From NCBI RefSeq assembly GCF_003116585.1, contig NZ_QEHM01000012.1, forward strand, positions 62,001 to 126,000: 64,000 bases of DNA, read 5' to 3'. The notes below the pieces were generated by a model. That model searched no databases. It was not told where the DNA came from and saw only the letters and a list, made by a program, of their open reading frames with translations. A program made the position numbers and the translations under genes. This stretch comes from Albibacillus kandeliae. Its GTDB lineage: Bacteria; Pseudomonadota; Alphaproteobacteria; Rhodobacterales; Rhodobacteraceae. How positions within the stretch are numbered: position 1 is the stretch's first letter; each line of letters starts with the position of its first letter. Below are positions 35,314 to 44,220 of the stretch, piece by piece.

Positions 35314-36234
35314 TTAATCCTCCTCCACCGGCGACCAGCGGTCGTCGGGCTCGTAGGAAGTGATGCCATAGGCAATGTCGAGCGTATCCTCGCCAAGGTC
35401 CGCCTCCTGCACCACGCCCGCCTCCGAGACGATGAAGCTGTGGATCCCCGAGACGCCGTACTCGGCAGGCACCGCCAGCAGGGCGTGCCCCGCCACCATG
35501 TGCCCGTTGATCACATAGTTCATCTCCCCGCCGGGCGCGGAAGGCCCCTGCGAGGTCAGGATGCGGAAGTAATAGCCCTGGAACGGCTCGGCCTCCTGCG
35601 TCTCGCCGTCCTGCGAATAGCCGTCGAGGCTGGCCTTGGCCGCCATGTCCCCGATCAGGCTGTCCTCGCGATCGGACCAGTAAAGCCCGTCGTGACTGCC
35701 CACCGACGAGATGATGCGCGCCGCGAACGCGGGCACGCCGTCGCCATCGGGGTCCAGCGCGCGATAGTGCGCCTGGATGTCCACGTAGCCATGCATGGCA
35801 TCGATCACGTCCAGCTCGTTGCGCCCGATCTCGCGGTCGATCACCTCTTCCCGTCCGGCGTCGGTGTCGAACGACCAGCCGTTCGCGGCCCGCACCAGCG
35901 GCACCGGAAAGGGCCAGTCGTCGCGGCCGAGGTCGATGATCACCGTTCCGCCCTCTCCGGGCACGAAGCGGAAACCGTCCTGGTATAGCTCGAGGAACTG
36001 CGCAATCGCCTCCGACACGCGCTCCGGGTCGGCGGCATGGACAAGGTCACCGGCCTCAGGGTCCATCGCGGCCAGCGTCGCATCGACGTCGCCCGTGGCC
36101 ATCGCCGCCATCAGCGCCTCCAGCGCGTCCTGCGGGGTGGCATAGACCGGCGGGGCCGACTGGGCAAAGGCGGCAGGCACCGTGGCGAAAAGGACGGCCG
36201 TGGCAATCACGCCGACAGAAGTAGCTAATCTCAT
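35314..36234 (-). CDS. DUF2950 family secreted protein
   Basis: Exported protein of 306 residues, function unknown. A Sec signal peptide ends at AFAQ (about residue 25). The DUF2950 features are visible: FVPGEGGTVIIDLG near 94, AHYRALDPDGDGVPAFA near 157, SHDGLYW near 182, and the C-terminal PFQGYYFRILTSQG near 220. I chose ATG 36234, only 4 bases after the stop of the DUF3300 gene; the open frame runs further up as a shadow. DUF2950 and DUF3300 genes often sit together, which supports joint function in the envelope. Confidence 0.88.
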   Translation of the reverse strand: MRLATSVGVIATAVLFATVPAAFAQSAPPVYATPQDALEALMAAMATGDVDATLAAMDPEAGDLVHAADPERVSEAIAQFLELYQDGFRFVPGEGGTVIIDLGRDDWPFPVPLVRAANGWSFDTDAGREEVIDREIGRNELDVIDAMHGYVDIQAHYRALDPDGDGVPAFAARIISSVGSHDGLYWSDREDSLIGDMAAKASLDGYSQDGETQEAEPFQGYYFRILTSQGPSAPGGEMNYVINGHMVAGHALLAVPAEYGVSGIHSFIVSEAGVVQEADLGEDTLDIAYGITSYEPDDRWSPVEED

Positions 36235-36238
36235 GTCC

Positions 36239-37669
36239 CTATCTCCGTTTCTTGCCGCCACCGGGCTTGCCGGTGCGGGCCTTGTTGCCGCGCGAGGACG
36301 ATGCCTTGGCCCGCGCGCCACTGGAGTTCTTGGCGATCTTCGGCTTGCCACCGCCGGGTTTCGCCTTCGGCTTCGCGCTCGGCTTGATCGAAGGCTTGGC
36401 CGCCACCTTGGGCTGGTGCACGGCCTTCCGGTCGCCACTGTGCTGCGCCAGCGACTTGGCCCCGGCCGAACGGTCGCCCCCGCCTGCGGGACGCGCGCGG
36501 TCCGGCACCTGCGGCAGGCGGCCCTGGTCACGGCCAATGTTCGGGTTGCGGTTGGCCAGTGCCCCCGCCCCCGCCGCCGCGCCCAGCCCGGCCGCTGCCG
36601 CGGCACCGTCGCCGCCAAAGCCCTGGCCGCCGGGTCCACGGCCATTGCCGATGCCCTCCTTGCTCAGCTTATTGCGCAACTCGTCCGAGCGCGATGCCGG
36701 GCGGTCGAGCTGCATCTTGGTGCTGCCATCGGGCTTGCGATGGTTGCTGATGCGGTCGCGCGCGGCATCGGACTTGTCCTTGCTCGGCTGCCAGCCGCCA
36801 TCCGGACGCCGGTCCGGGTCGATCTTCATCTTGTCGCGGTCGATCTTGACCTTGTCCCGGTCGATGTCGAGCCGGTTGCCGATATTGACGTTGCCGTCCA
36901 CGTCGATGTCGATGTCCGGGTTGCGGTGGATCGGCCCGCCACCCCAGCCACCGCAGTCGCGGCAGCCCCAGTAGCCGTGCCAGTCATCGTCATCGTCAAA
37001 GATGTTGTCGATCAGCGCCACGGTCCCGAAGAACATCAGCCCGCCCGCCAGCGCATCGTTCACGCCGTTCGAGGGCTGGCTGTAGACCACCTGCGGATCA
37101 TACTGCGGGACATAGACCACCTCGGGATTGGCAGGCTGGATCACCACCACGTCGCTGTCCGCCTCGTTGGTGATGACCTGCTGCGGCGTATCCGTCAGCG
37201 CGCCCGAGGCGATGGCCTCGTTGCGCTTGACCTGCACCGCGTCCATCACGTCGTCGCTTTGGGCCAGCATCGCCGCGCCCACGGCCTCGGTCCAGTCGAT
37301 GTGCACCGCCATCTGCTGCAGCACCGTGGGAAAGGCCATGGCCAGAACCTCGACGCTCTCGTCGTAGTTCTCGGCCTCGACAAGGGGGCCGAGTTCGGCC
37401 TGATCGGTGCCTTCGTTATCGGTCAGCAGCCGGTCTGCCTTGATCACGTCCAGCGGTGCCGCCGCCCCGATCAGCACCTGGATCAGCAGCGTGTCGGGAT
37501 AGAGGGCAACCGGCGCGACGAGCGTCTGCAACTCCTCTGGTGTCAGCAGATTCGCGTCCTGCGGGGCCCCGGTGGCGGTGGTCGCATCTCCCGCCTGCTG
37601 CGCAGAGGCCGGGATGGCCAGCGCGAGACCCGAGACCACCGCAAACAGAATCGGTACAGTAATTCTCAT
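36239..37669 (-). CDS. DUF3300 family secreted protein with long basic tail
   Basis: Exported protein of 476 residues, function unknown. A signal peptide (to PASAQ, residue 23) leads into the DUF3300 domain (about 40-240), with LVAPVALYPDTLL near 52 and VVYVPQYDPQVVY near 150. A long disordered C-terminus follows: Asp-rich repeats (DIDIDVDGN, DIDRDKVKIDRDK) and then a strongly basic Lys/Gly/Ala/Pro tail. The charge pattern would allow binding to an acidic surface polymer; that is inference. It heads the unit with DUF2950. Its leader contains nested hairpins. Confidence 0.87.
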   Translation of the reverse strand: MRITVPILFAVVSGLALAIPASAQQAGDATTATGAPQDANLLTPEELQTLVAPVALYPDTLLIQVLIGAAAPLDVIKADRLLTDNEGTDQAELGPLVEAENYDESVEVLAMAFPTVLQQMAVHIDWTEAVGAAMLAQSDDVMDAVQVKRNEAIASGALTDTPQQVITNEADSDVVVIQPANPEVVYVPQYDPQVVYSQPSNGVNDALAGGLMFFGTVALIDNIFDDDDDWHGYWGCRDCGGWGGGPIHRNPDIDIDVDGNVNIGNRLDIDRDKVKIDRDKMKIDPDRRPDGGWQPSKDKSDAARDRISNHRKPDGSTKMQLDRPASRSDELRNKLSKEGIGNGRGPGGQGFGGDGAAAAAGLGAAAGAGALANRNPNIGRDQGRLPQVPDRARPAGGGDRSAGAKSLAQHSGDRKAVHQPKVAAKPSIKPSAKPKAKPGGGKPKIAKNSSGARAKASSSRGNKARTGKPGGGKKRR

Positions 37670-38042
37670 GTCAAAATCCTCGAAAAATGATGCTCCGGGG
37701 CAGCTGCTGCCCCAGCGCGGCGCATACCCGGAGAGCATGAAACACACGGCGAATGCGCCGTGCTCCGGGTTGGTGGCCGGCCGCCGCATACCTGTCGCGG
37801 CGATGGCCCAAAGACATTTCCGATTTTCCTCACCATGCCGCTAGTTCAGCCGCAACACAACGAAAACCCGAATAAAAACAACCGCACACACGCAAAAGGA
37901 GCATGACAAACGAAGCATAAGCGTCCAAACTCCCAGTGACTTCCGGGACTTCGGGCTGGCGCCCCTGCCTTCCGAATGTCCCCGGACAAGCAACGGGGAG
38001 CCGAAGCCCGGCACGACTCGCCGGGTCTGAGCCAAAACAATT
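37670..38042. other. Divergent gene-less interval with structured leader
   Basis: 373 bases between divergent genes. The side near DUF3300 contains GGGGCAG-CTG-CTGCCCC (37697-37713) and nested stems at 37727-37769. I can name no promoter. The stretch near 37840-37920 is richer in A and T than its surroundings. Confidence 0.6.
37727..37769 (-). other. Nested hairpin in the DUF3300 leader
   Basis: Outer arms CCCGGAG (37727-37733) and CTCCGGG (37763-37769) enclose an inner stem CACGGCG-AATG-CGCCGTG (37745-37762). It lies 58-100 bases before the DUF3300 start and would be folded in that gene's leader RNA if transcription starts upstream of it. Confidence 0.5.
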
Positions 38043-40043
38043 TTGAACAAAGACTATTTAACAGATCCCGTCGCTCCCCCCGCTCGCGGTCCTTCGTACC
38101 GACTGCCGGCTGCCGGAGCATTTGCCCGGATCCTCCTGCAACCGCTTTCGCTTCTCCTGATCCTACTGGCCGCGCCCGCCGTCGCGCAGGAGGTGCCCGC
38201 CTATGTCGGCTCGCAGGTCTGCGCCGACTGTCACCGCGACGAGGCCGAAGCCTGGGCGCACTCCGATCATGCCCTCGCCTGGACCCGACCCGGCCCCGAC
38301 ACGGTGGTCGCCGACTTCGACGGAACCTCCTTCCACGGCAGCGGCATGGACGTGCGCTTTCGCATCGACGGAGACACCTACCGTGCCTCGGTCACCGAGT
38401 CGGACGGCAGCACGCGCGACTACGAGGTGCATTCGGTCGTCGGCATCCGCCCGCTTCAGCAGTACCTTTTCGAGACCGAACCCGGGCGGCTCCAGAGCTT
38501 TGACGTAGTCTGGGACACCGAGAAGAAGTCTTGGTTCCACCTCTACCCCGAGCAGGACCTGCCGCCGTCGGACGGCCTGCACTGGAGCGGTCCCTACAAG
38601 AACTGGAACGCGCGCTGCGCCGAGTGCCATGCCACCGGCTACAGCAAGAACTTCGATCCGGTGGCCCATACCTACGCCTCGACCCAAGCCGAGATCGGCG
38701 TCGGCTGCGAGGCCTGCCACGGGCCGGGGCAGGCGCATATCGAGTGGACAACCGGCAAGGCGCCGCAACCGCCGCTCACGCCCCATGGCTTCACCATGGA
38801 CTTCGGCAAGGGTGCCGAGGCCACCATCCAGCAATGCGCCGGATGCCATTCCCGGCGCGAGGCGCAGGGCGACGGCAACCCCCTGCCCGGCACCCCCTAT
38901 CACGAAGCCTACACGCTCTCGCTGTTGCAACCGGGCATGTACCATGCCGACGGGCAGATCCTGGACGAGGTCTATGTCTACGGCTCGTTCCTGCAATCCA
39001 GGATGTACGCGCGCGGCGTCAGCTGCACCAACTGCCATGACGTGCACAGCAGCGAGTTGGTGGCCGAGGGCAACGCGGTCTGCGCGCAATGCCATTCCCC
39101 GGCGGGCAATCCCGATTTCCCCACGCTGACCCTCGCCGAGTACGACAGTCCCGCGCACCATTTCCACCAGCCCGACACGGCGGGCGCCCAGTGCAAGAAC
39201 TGCCACATGGTCGAACAGACCTACATGGGCAACGACCGCCGCGCCGACCATTCCTTCCGCATCCCGCGGCCGGACCTTTCGCCCGAGACCGGCGCGCCAG
39301 ATGCCTGCACCACCTGTCACACGGGCCAGACGGCGGAATGGGCCGCGCGCACCATCGAGGAATGGTATCCCGACAGCACCCATCGCGGCCCCCACTACGG
39401 GCAGGTGCTGGCCGCCGGGCGTGCCAATCCCGCCCTGGCGATGGGCGACCTGATCGGCCTGTCCGAGGACCGCGCACAGGCCGACCTCGTGCGCGCCACG
39501 GCGCTCTGGCTGGCGACCGCCGCGGCCGATCCTTCGGTCGCCGAGCGGGTCGCTCCGCTGATGCAGGACCCCTCCCCGCTGGTGCGCGCCGCCGCGGTCC
39601 GGCTGCAACGCGCCGCCCCGCCGACCGAGATGGTCTCGCGCATCGTCCCGCTGCTGGCGGACCCGATGCGCACGGTCCGGATCGAAACGGTCAAGCTCTT
39701 CGTCGGCGCGCCCATCGCGCGGCTGCCCAAGACGATCGAGGCCAGCTATCGCCGCGCGATGACCGACTGGCAGACGGCGATGGGCAACCGCATGGACTTC
39801 CCCGAAACCCACCTCGTTCTCGGTGGGATCGCCCTGACGACCCGCAACTTCCCGGCCGCCGAAAACGCCTTTCGCGAGGTCACCCGGCTGGACCCGCAGC
39901 GTTCGGACGCATGGCAGATGCGGGTCCGCATCGCCAGCGCCCTGCGGGGCCCCGAGGCCGCGCGCGAGGTGCTAAAGGAAGCGAGGTCAAATCTGCCAGA
40001 AGATGTTATGCTGCAAGAATTCGAGAAAGAACTTAATCAATAG
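38043..40043 (+). CDS. Octaheme c-type cytochrome with C-terminal repeat domain
   Basis: Periplasmic multiheme protein of up to 666 residues. Eight heme motifs are visible: CADCH, CAECH, CEACH, CAGCH, CTNCH, CAQCH, CKNCH and CTTCH (DNA 38220-39320). After them comes a helical region of HEAT/TPR-like repeats (about residues 450-666). It resembles the cytochrome c554-like family of multiheme proteins coupled to TPR domains. The start is uncertain: the longest frame opens at TTG 38043 without a clear ribosome site; the signal peptide (LLQPLSLLLILLAAPAVAQ) lies near residues 32-50. It likely moves electrons or reduces a small substrate; which one is not known. Confidence 0.87.
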   Translation: MNKDYLTDPVAPPARGPSYRLPAAGAFARILLQPLSLLLILLAAPAVAQEVPAYVGSQVCADCHRDEAEAWAHSDHALAWTRPGPDTVVADFDGTSFHGSGMDVRFRIDGDTYRASVTESDGSTRDYEVHSVVGIRPLQQYLFETEPGRLQSFDVVWDTEKKSWFHLYPEQDLPPSDGLHWSGPYKNWNARCAECHATGYSKNFDPVAHTYASTQAEIGVGCEACHGPGQAHIEWTTGKAPQPPLTPHGFTMDFGKGAEATIQQCAGCHSRREAQGDGNPLPGTPYHEAYTLSLLQPGMYHADGQILDEVYVYGSFLQSRMYARGVSCTNCHDVHSSELVAEGNAVCAQCHSPAGNPDFPTLTLAEYDSPAHHFHQPDTAGAQCKNCHMVEQTYMGNDRRADHSFRIPRPDLSPETGAPDACTTCHTGQTAEWAARTIEEWYPDSTHRGPHYGQVLAAGRANPALAMGDLIGLSEDRAQADLVRATALWLATAAADPSVAERVAPLMQDPSPLVRAAAVRLQRAAPPTEMVSRIVPLLADPMRTVRIETVKLFVGAPIARLPKTIEASYRRAMTDWQTAMGNRMDFPETHLVLGGIALTTRNFPAAENAFREVTRLDPQRSDAWQMRVRIASALRGPEAAREVLKEARSNLPEDVMLQEFEKELNQ

Positions 40044-40056
40044 GAATAGCCAGACC

Positions 40057-42189
40057 ATGAAGAGGCGTTTCTCTCTCCTTTCCCTACCCTTCGCCGCCGG
40101 AACGGGCGGACTTCTCGGCCTTCTCCCCGCTGCGTCGCGGGCACAGGAGGCAGCGACGCCGGAAGCCAAGATAGACCAGCTGATCGGGCTGCTGAACGAC
40201 CCCGAGGTGCAGGCAGTCCTCAAGTCCCACGCCGCCACCGTGCCCGAGGGCATCGCGGCCGAAGCGCATCCGATCACCGCGTGGCTCGAACTGACCCGCA
40301 GCCACCTGCACGATGTCGGCGCTGCCGTCCTCGACGCCCCCCAGACCATCTCGCAGCTGTTCTCCGAGCTGGCCCTGCGCCTCGGCGGTTGGAACCTGCC
40401 CATCGCCATCGTGTTCCTCGCCGTGCTGGTCTTCGCCGCCTTCGCCGCCGGCAATTTCGCCGAGCGCAAGCTGCGGGCGCTCGGACAGGGCGCCGGTGCG
40501 GCCCCGCAGTACGGTGACCGCCTCGTGCTCTGGATCCTTACCTCGCTGACCGCGATCTTCACCGCCATCATCGGCTACCTGATCCTGCCCTGGCCCGAGG
40601 GCGTGGACGACCTCGTGCGGCCCTGGCTGGTGGCGGGTGTCGCGATGTTCGTCGTCATCCGCCTGACCCGGTCGCTGGAGGCCGATACCCCGACCCCGCA
40701 GGCGGCCCAGGAGGCCGCGCACTGGTGCGGGTTCACCCGCAGGATCGCGGCGGTCTTCCTTGTCGGCTGGGCCGTGGCCCAGACCCTCGTGGTGCTCGGC
40801 TCGGGCCGCGACTTTGCCCTGCTGGTGGCCTATATCTTCGGCCTCGCCCTGATCGTGATGGGCTCGCGCGCCGTTTGGACGCGCCCGGTCTCGCCCACCG
40901 TCACCCCCAGCCGCCGCATGGCCATCAGCCTCGGCTTCACCCTCGCCTTCGTGGCGCTCGGCGCCCTCTGGGTCGCCGACATGGTCATCATCCTCTGGGT
41001 CTGCATCTACCTCGTCGGCCTGCCGGTCCTCCTGCCGCTGATCACCCGCCTCGTGCGGGGCAGTGCGCAGGTACTGATCCCCGGCGACGAGGAGGACACC
41101 GCCGAAGGGACGGAAGGAAGCGAAGGGGCCGAGGCCGCCGCGCCGGTCCACAGCGGCCCGAAGCTGGTTCCCCGCGTTCCCAGCATCCGCAGCGTCATCG
41201 TCGACCGGGGCGCGCGCCTCCTCGTGCTGGCGCTGGCGATGGGCTGGCTGATGTCGGTCCTCAACTCCCACGCCGAACGCTTCATGCAGACCGAGGTCGT
41301 GACCCGTCTCATCGGCGGGGTGTTCCAGGGGATCATCGTGCTGATCGTCGCCGACTTCCTGTGGCAGCTCGCCAAGGTCGCCATCCTCCAGCGCGAGGCC
41401 GAGGCGCTCCAGTTCACCACGGACCCCGAGCAGCGCGCGCGCAACAGTCGCCTGCGCACGCTCCTGCCGATCCTGCGCCACACCGTCGCCGTGCTGATCG
41501 CCATCGTGGCAGTCCTCACCGTGCTGGCCGGGCTGGGCGTCGCCATCGGGCCGCTGATCGCCGGGGCCGGAATCTTCGGCGTGGCCATCGGCTTCGGCTC
41601 GCAGACGCTGGTCAAGGATATCATCTCGGGCGTGTTCTACCTGCTCGACGATGCCTTCCGCGTCGGCGAATACATCCAGTCGGGCAGCTACAAGGGCGTG
41701 GTCGAGGGCTTCTCGCTGCGCTCCATCCGGCTGCGCCACCACCGTGGCCCCGTCTTCACCGTGCCCTTCGGATCGCTCGGCGCGGTGCAGAACATGAGCC
41801 GCGACTGGGGCAAGGACAAGATGCTGATCACCGTGCCCTTCGACACCGACCTCGAAAAGGTCCGCAAGATCGCCAAGAAGATCGGGCAGACCATCATGGA
41901 GGATCCGGAACTCGGGCCCGCGATCATCGAGCCGGTCAAGCTCAAGGGCGTGGAACAGGTCACCGAGAACGGCCTCGTCCTCGGCCTCGGCATGATGTTC
42001 AAGCCGACCGGCGAACAGACGATGATCCGGCGCCGGGCCTACGCGATGCTGCACAAGGCCTTTGCCGAGAACGACATCGAGTTCGCCAAGCCGGTGGTCC
42101 AGGTCTCCGGCGGCGAAGAGGATCAGGCGGCGGCGGCGCGTGCAGCCCGCATGGCGGCCGAACGCAAGGCAGCGGAGGCAGGGGGCTGA
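40057..42189 (+). CDS. MscS-family mechanosensitive channel, large form
   Basis: Inner-membrane channel of 710 residues. A signal-like N-terminus ends near RAQ (residue 30), about ten transmembrane segments follow, and the MscS core lies near 505-560 with GAGIFGVAIGFGSQTLVKD, the pore helix and its conserved glycines. The cytoplasmic vestibule follows, and the last 35 residues are Ala/Glu/Arg-rich. It probably opens on hypo-osmotic shock and releases solutes. I chose ATG 40057, 13 bases after the cytochrome gene, which suggests one transcript. Confidence 0.92.
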   Translation: MKRRFSLLSLPFAAGTGGLLGLLPAASRAQEAATPEAKIDQLIGLLNDPEVQAVLKSHAATVPEGIAAEAHPITAWLELTRSHLHDVGAAVLDAPQTISQLFSELALRLGGWNLPIAIVFLAVLVFAAFAAGNFAERKLRALGQGAGAAPQYGDRLVLWILTSLTAIFTAIIGYLILPWPEGVDDLVRPWLVAGVAMFVVIRLTRSLEADTPTPQAAQEAAHWCGFTRRIAAVFLVGWAVAQTLVVLGSGRDFALLVAYIFGLALIVMGSRAVWTRPVSPTVTPSRRMAISLGFTLAFVALGALWVADMVIILWVCIYLVGLPVLLPLITRLVRGSAQVLIPGDEEDTAEGTEGSEGAEAAAPVHSGPKLVPRVPSIRSVIVDRGARLLVLALAMGWLMSVLNSHAERFMQTEVVTRLIGGVFQGIIVLIVADFLWQLAKVAILQREAEALQFTTDPEQRARNSRLRTLLPILRHTVAVLIAIVAVLTVLAGLGVAIGPLIAGAGIFGVAIGFGSQTLVKDIISGVFYLLDDAFRVGEYIQSGSYKGVVEGFSLRSIRLRHHRGPVFTVPFGSLGAVQNMSRDWGKDKMLITVPFDTDLEKVRKIAKKIGQTIMEDPELGPAIIEPVKLKGVEQVTENGLVLGLGMMFKPTGEQTMIRRRAYAMLHKAFAENDIEFAKPVVQVSGGEEDQAAAARAARMAAERKAAEAGG

Positions 42190-42287
42190 CAACGACCGGG
42201 CCAACCGGCACCAGAACCAAGGGACAACAGAGCAGGCAACGGAACGCAGGCAAGGAAGTGATCTGAATCAACAGAGGTATCACGGCC

Positions 42288-43097
42288 ATGACCACTACAG
42301 TGATTGCCAGACGCCGACGTTCGGCGGTGCGTACCGAGATCGCCTCGCGATTTCGTCGGTTTCGTCCCATCGGCCTTGTTGCGGCCCTCTGCCTGCCCGG
42401 CGGGGCATTCGCCCAGGAGAACGACGGGGGGTGGCACTACAGCTTCACCCCCTATCTCTGGGGCGCCGGGATAAACGGCAACGTCGCGACGGTGCCGGGC
42501 GTCCCCGAGACAAACTTCGACGCCTCCTTCAGCGATATCCTCGACAACCTCGACTTCGGGGCCATGACGGTGTTCCGCGCCCGCAAGGACAACTTCGGCC
42601 TGTTCGGCGACCTGCTCTACATCAAGATCAGCGCGGGACAGGGCACGGCGGGTTCCGAGTACGGCGAGGCCCAGGCGGATGTGCGCAACACCATCCTGAC
42701 GCTGGGCGGCGACTACGTGATCAGCAGCAACTCCAAGACGGTGATCCGCCTTGCGGGGGGCCTGCGCTACTGGGACGTCAAGACCGACCTCGGCCTGACT
42801 GCGGGCACCTCGCCCGCCGTGTCCGGCTCGGGTTCGGACCAGTGGCTCGACGCCATCGTGGGCGTGACATGGCGCAGTGATCTCGGGCCCAAGACCTACC
42901 TGACCGGCTGGGCGATGGTCGGCGGGGGCGGCTCGGACCATACCGCCGACCTCTTCGCCGGTCTTGGTTACCGCTTCAACGACAGGACCTCGCTGGTCGG
43001 GGGCTACCGCTACATCGACGTCGACCGCCGCAGCGGCGATTTCGTCTACGACGTCGAACAACAGGGCGCCATGCTGGGCGTGGCCTTTGCCTTCTGA
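42288..43097 (+). CDS. Outer-membrane beta-barrel protein, function unknown
   Basis: Exported protein of 269 residues. A long basic N-terminus precedes the signal core (PIGLVAALCLPGGAFAQ, cleavage near residue 43). The mature part starts with WHYSFTPYLWGAGI and has strand-turn patterns to a terminal AFAF, as in outer-membrane barrels that end in phenylalanine. No known enzymatic motif is visible. It lies 7 bases before a BamA-like barrel gene and 98 bases after the MscS gene, so these envelope genes may be co-expressed. Confidence 0.82.
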   Translation: MTTTVIARRRRSAVRTEIASRFRRFRPIGLVAALCLPGGAFAQENDGGWHYSFTPYLWGAGINGNVATVPGVPETNFDASFSDILDNLDFGAMTVFRARKDNFGLFGDLLYIKISAGQGTAGSEYGEAQADVRNTILTLGGDYVISSNSKTVIRLAGGLRYWDVKTDLGLTAGTSPAVSGSGSDQWLDAIVGVTWRSDLGPKTYLTGWAMVGGGGSDHTADLFAGLGYRFNDRTSLVGGYRYIDVDRRSGDFVYDVEQQGAMLGVAFAF

Positions 43098-43104
43098 GGG
43101 CAGG

Positions 43105-44208
43105 ATGCCGTCCCTGTTCCGGATATGCGCCGCGGCCCTCGTCGCGGCGATATCGGTCGGCAACGCATCGGCACAGTCGATCCCCGTTGCCGAACCGACC
43201 GGCCCCGTCGATATCGACTCGGTGGGCTCCTTCGGATTTTCCCACGGATCCTTCATCGTGGCGCCGATCCCGTTCCAGAACCCGACGCTCGACGCCGGGC
43301 TGGCGCTCGGCGGCGCCTACCTCTTCGACGCCGACCCCGGCTCGGACTCCTCCTCCATCGGCCTCGGGGGCTTCAAGACCAGCAACGACAGCCGCGGCTT
43401 CGGGCTGGGCGTCAACCTGAACCTCGGCGCAAACCGCTGGCAGACCTCCTTCGTCGCAGCCGATGCGGACCTGAACTACGACCTCTACATCGGCGAGGGA
43501 ACCCTGCCGGTCCGCCAGTCGGTACGCGGCGGCCGCCTCAAGTTCGGCTATGGCGTCACCGGAGAACTGACCCTCGGCGTCGGCCTGTCCTACGCCGAGA
43601 CATCGCTTGAGGTGGCGACCCGGCGCGTGCTGACCGACTACGAGCGGGACGCGCGCGTCAACCTCGTCAAGGGGCTGCTCTATGCCGAACTGGACCGGCG
43701 CGACGACGGCTTCTACCCCACCACGGGCCAACTACTCTCGGCCGAGCTCTCCTTCGGTCAGCTCACCAACCAGAGAGAGCGCAGCTATGCCAAGGGCCTG
43801 CTGTCCGCCGCCGCCTATGCGCCCGTGGGCTACGAGGGTGTGCTCGCCGGGCTGGTGACGCTCTGCGCCGTTCAGGACGACGCGCCCTTCTTCGACGCCT
43901 GCGCGCTCGGCCCCTCCGACGCCTTCCGGGGCTACGCCGGGACGCAGTTCATCGACAATGCGCTGCTCTCCGTCCAGTCCGAGTACCGGGGCCGCATCGT
44001 GGGTCGACTGGGCTATGTCCTGTTCGCCGGGGCTGGAGCCGTCGGCTCCGATCTCGCCAGCGCGCTGGATGGCCCCTACCACGCCGCAGCCGGCGCCGGC
44101 CTCCGCTATCGCCTGTCAAAGAGCTTTCCGGTCGATTACGCCGTCGATGTCTCCTTCAACGACGACGGCGAGGAACTCCTCTACATCTCGGTCGGCCAGC
44201 GCTTCTGA
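43105..44208 (+). CDS. BamA/TamA-type surface-antigen barrel protein without POTRA domains
   Basis: Outer-membrane protein of 367 residues. A signal peptide ends near ASAQ (residue 24), and the C-terminus ends in VGQRF, with FNDDGEELLYISVGQRF resembling the last strand of Omp85/BamA barrels. The C-terminal GPYHAAAGAGLRYRL strand also fits. The region before the barrel is too short for POTRA repeats, so it resembles the short D15-type proteins of unknown role. ATG 43105 has GAGGG 5 bases upstream and begins 7 bases after the previous barrel gene. Confidence 0.78.
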   Translation: MPSLFRICAAALVAAISVGNASAQSIPVAEPTGPVDIDSVGSFGFSHGSFIVAPIPFQNPTLDAGLALGGAYLFDADPGSDSSSIGLGGFKTSNDSRGFGLGVNLNLGANRWQTSFVAADADLNYDLYIGEGTLPVRQSVRGGRLKFGYGVTGELTLGVGLSYAETSLEVATRRVLTDYERDARVNLVKGLLYAELDRRDDGFYPTTGQLLSAELSFGQLTNQRERSYAKGLLSAAAYAPVGYEGVLAGLVTLCAVQDDAPFFDACALGPSDAFRGYAGTQFIDNALLSVQSEYRGRIVGRLGYVLFAGAGAVGSDLASALDGPYHAAAGAGLRYRLSKSFPVDYAVDVSFNDDGEELLYISVGQRF

Positions 44209-44220
44209 TCCGCCCCTGCC

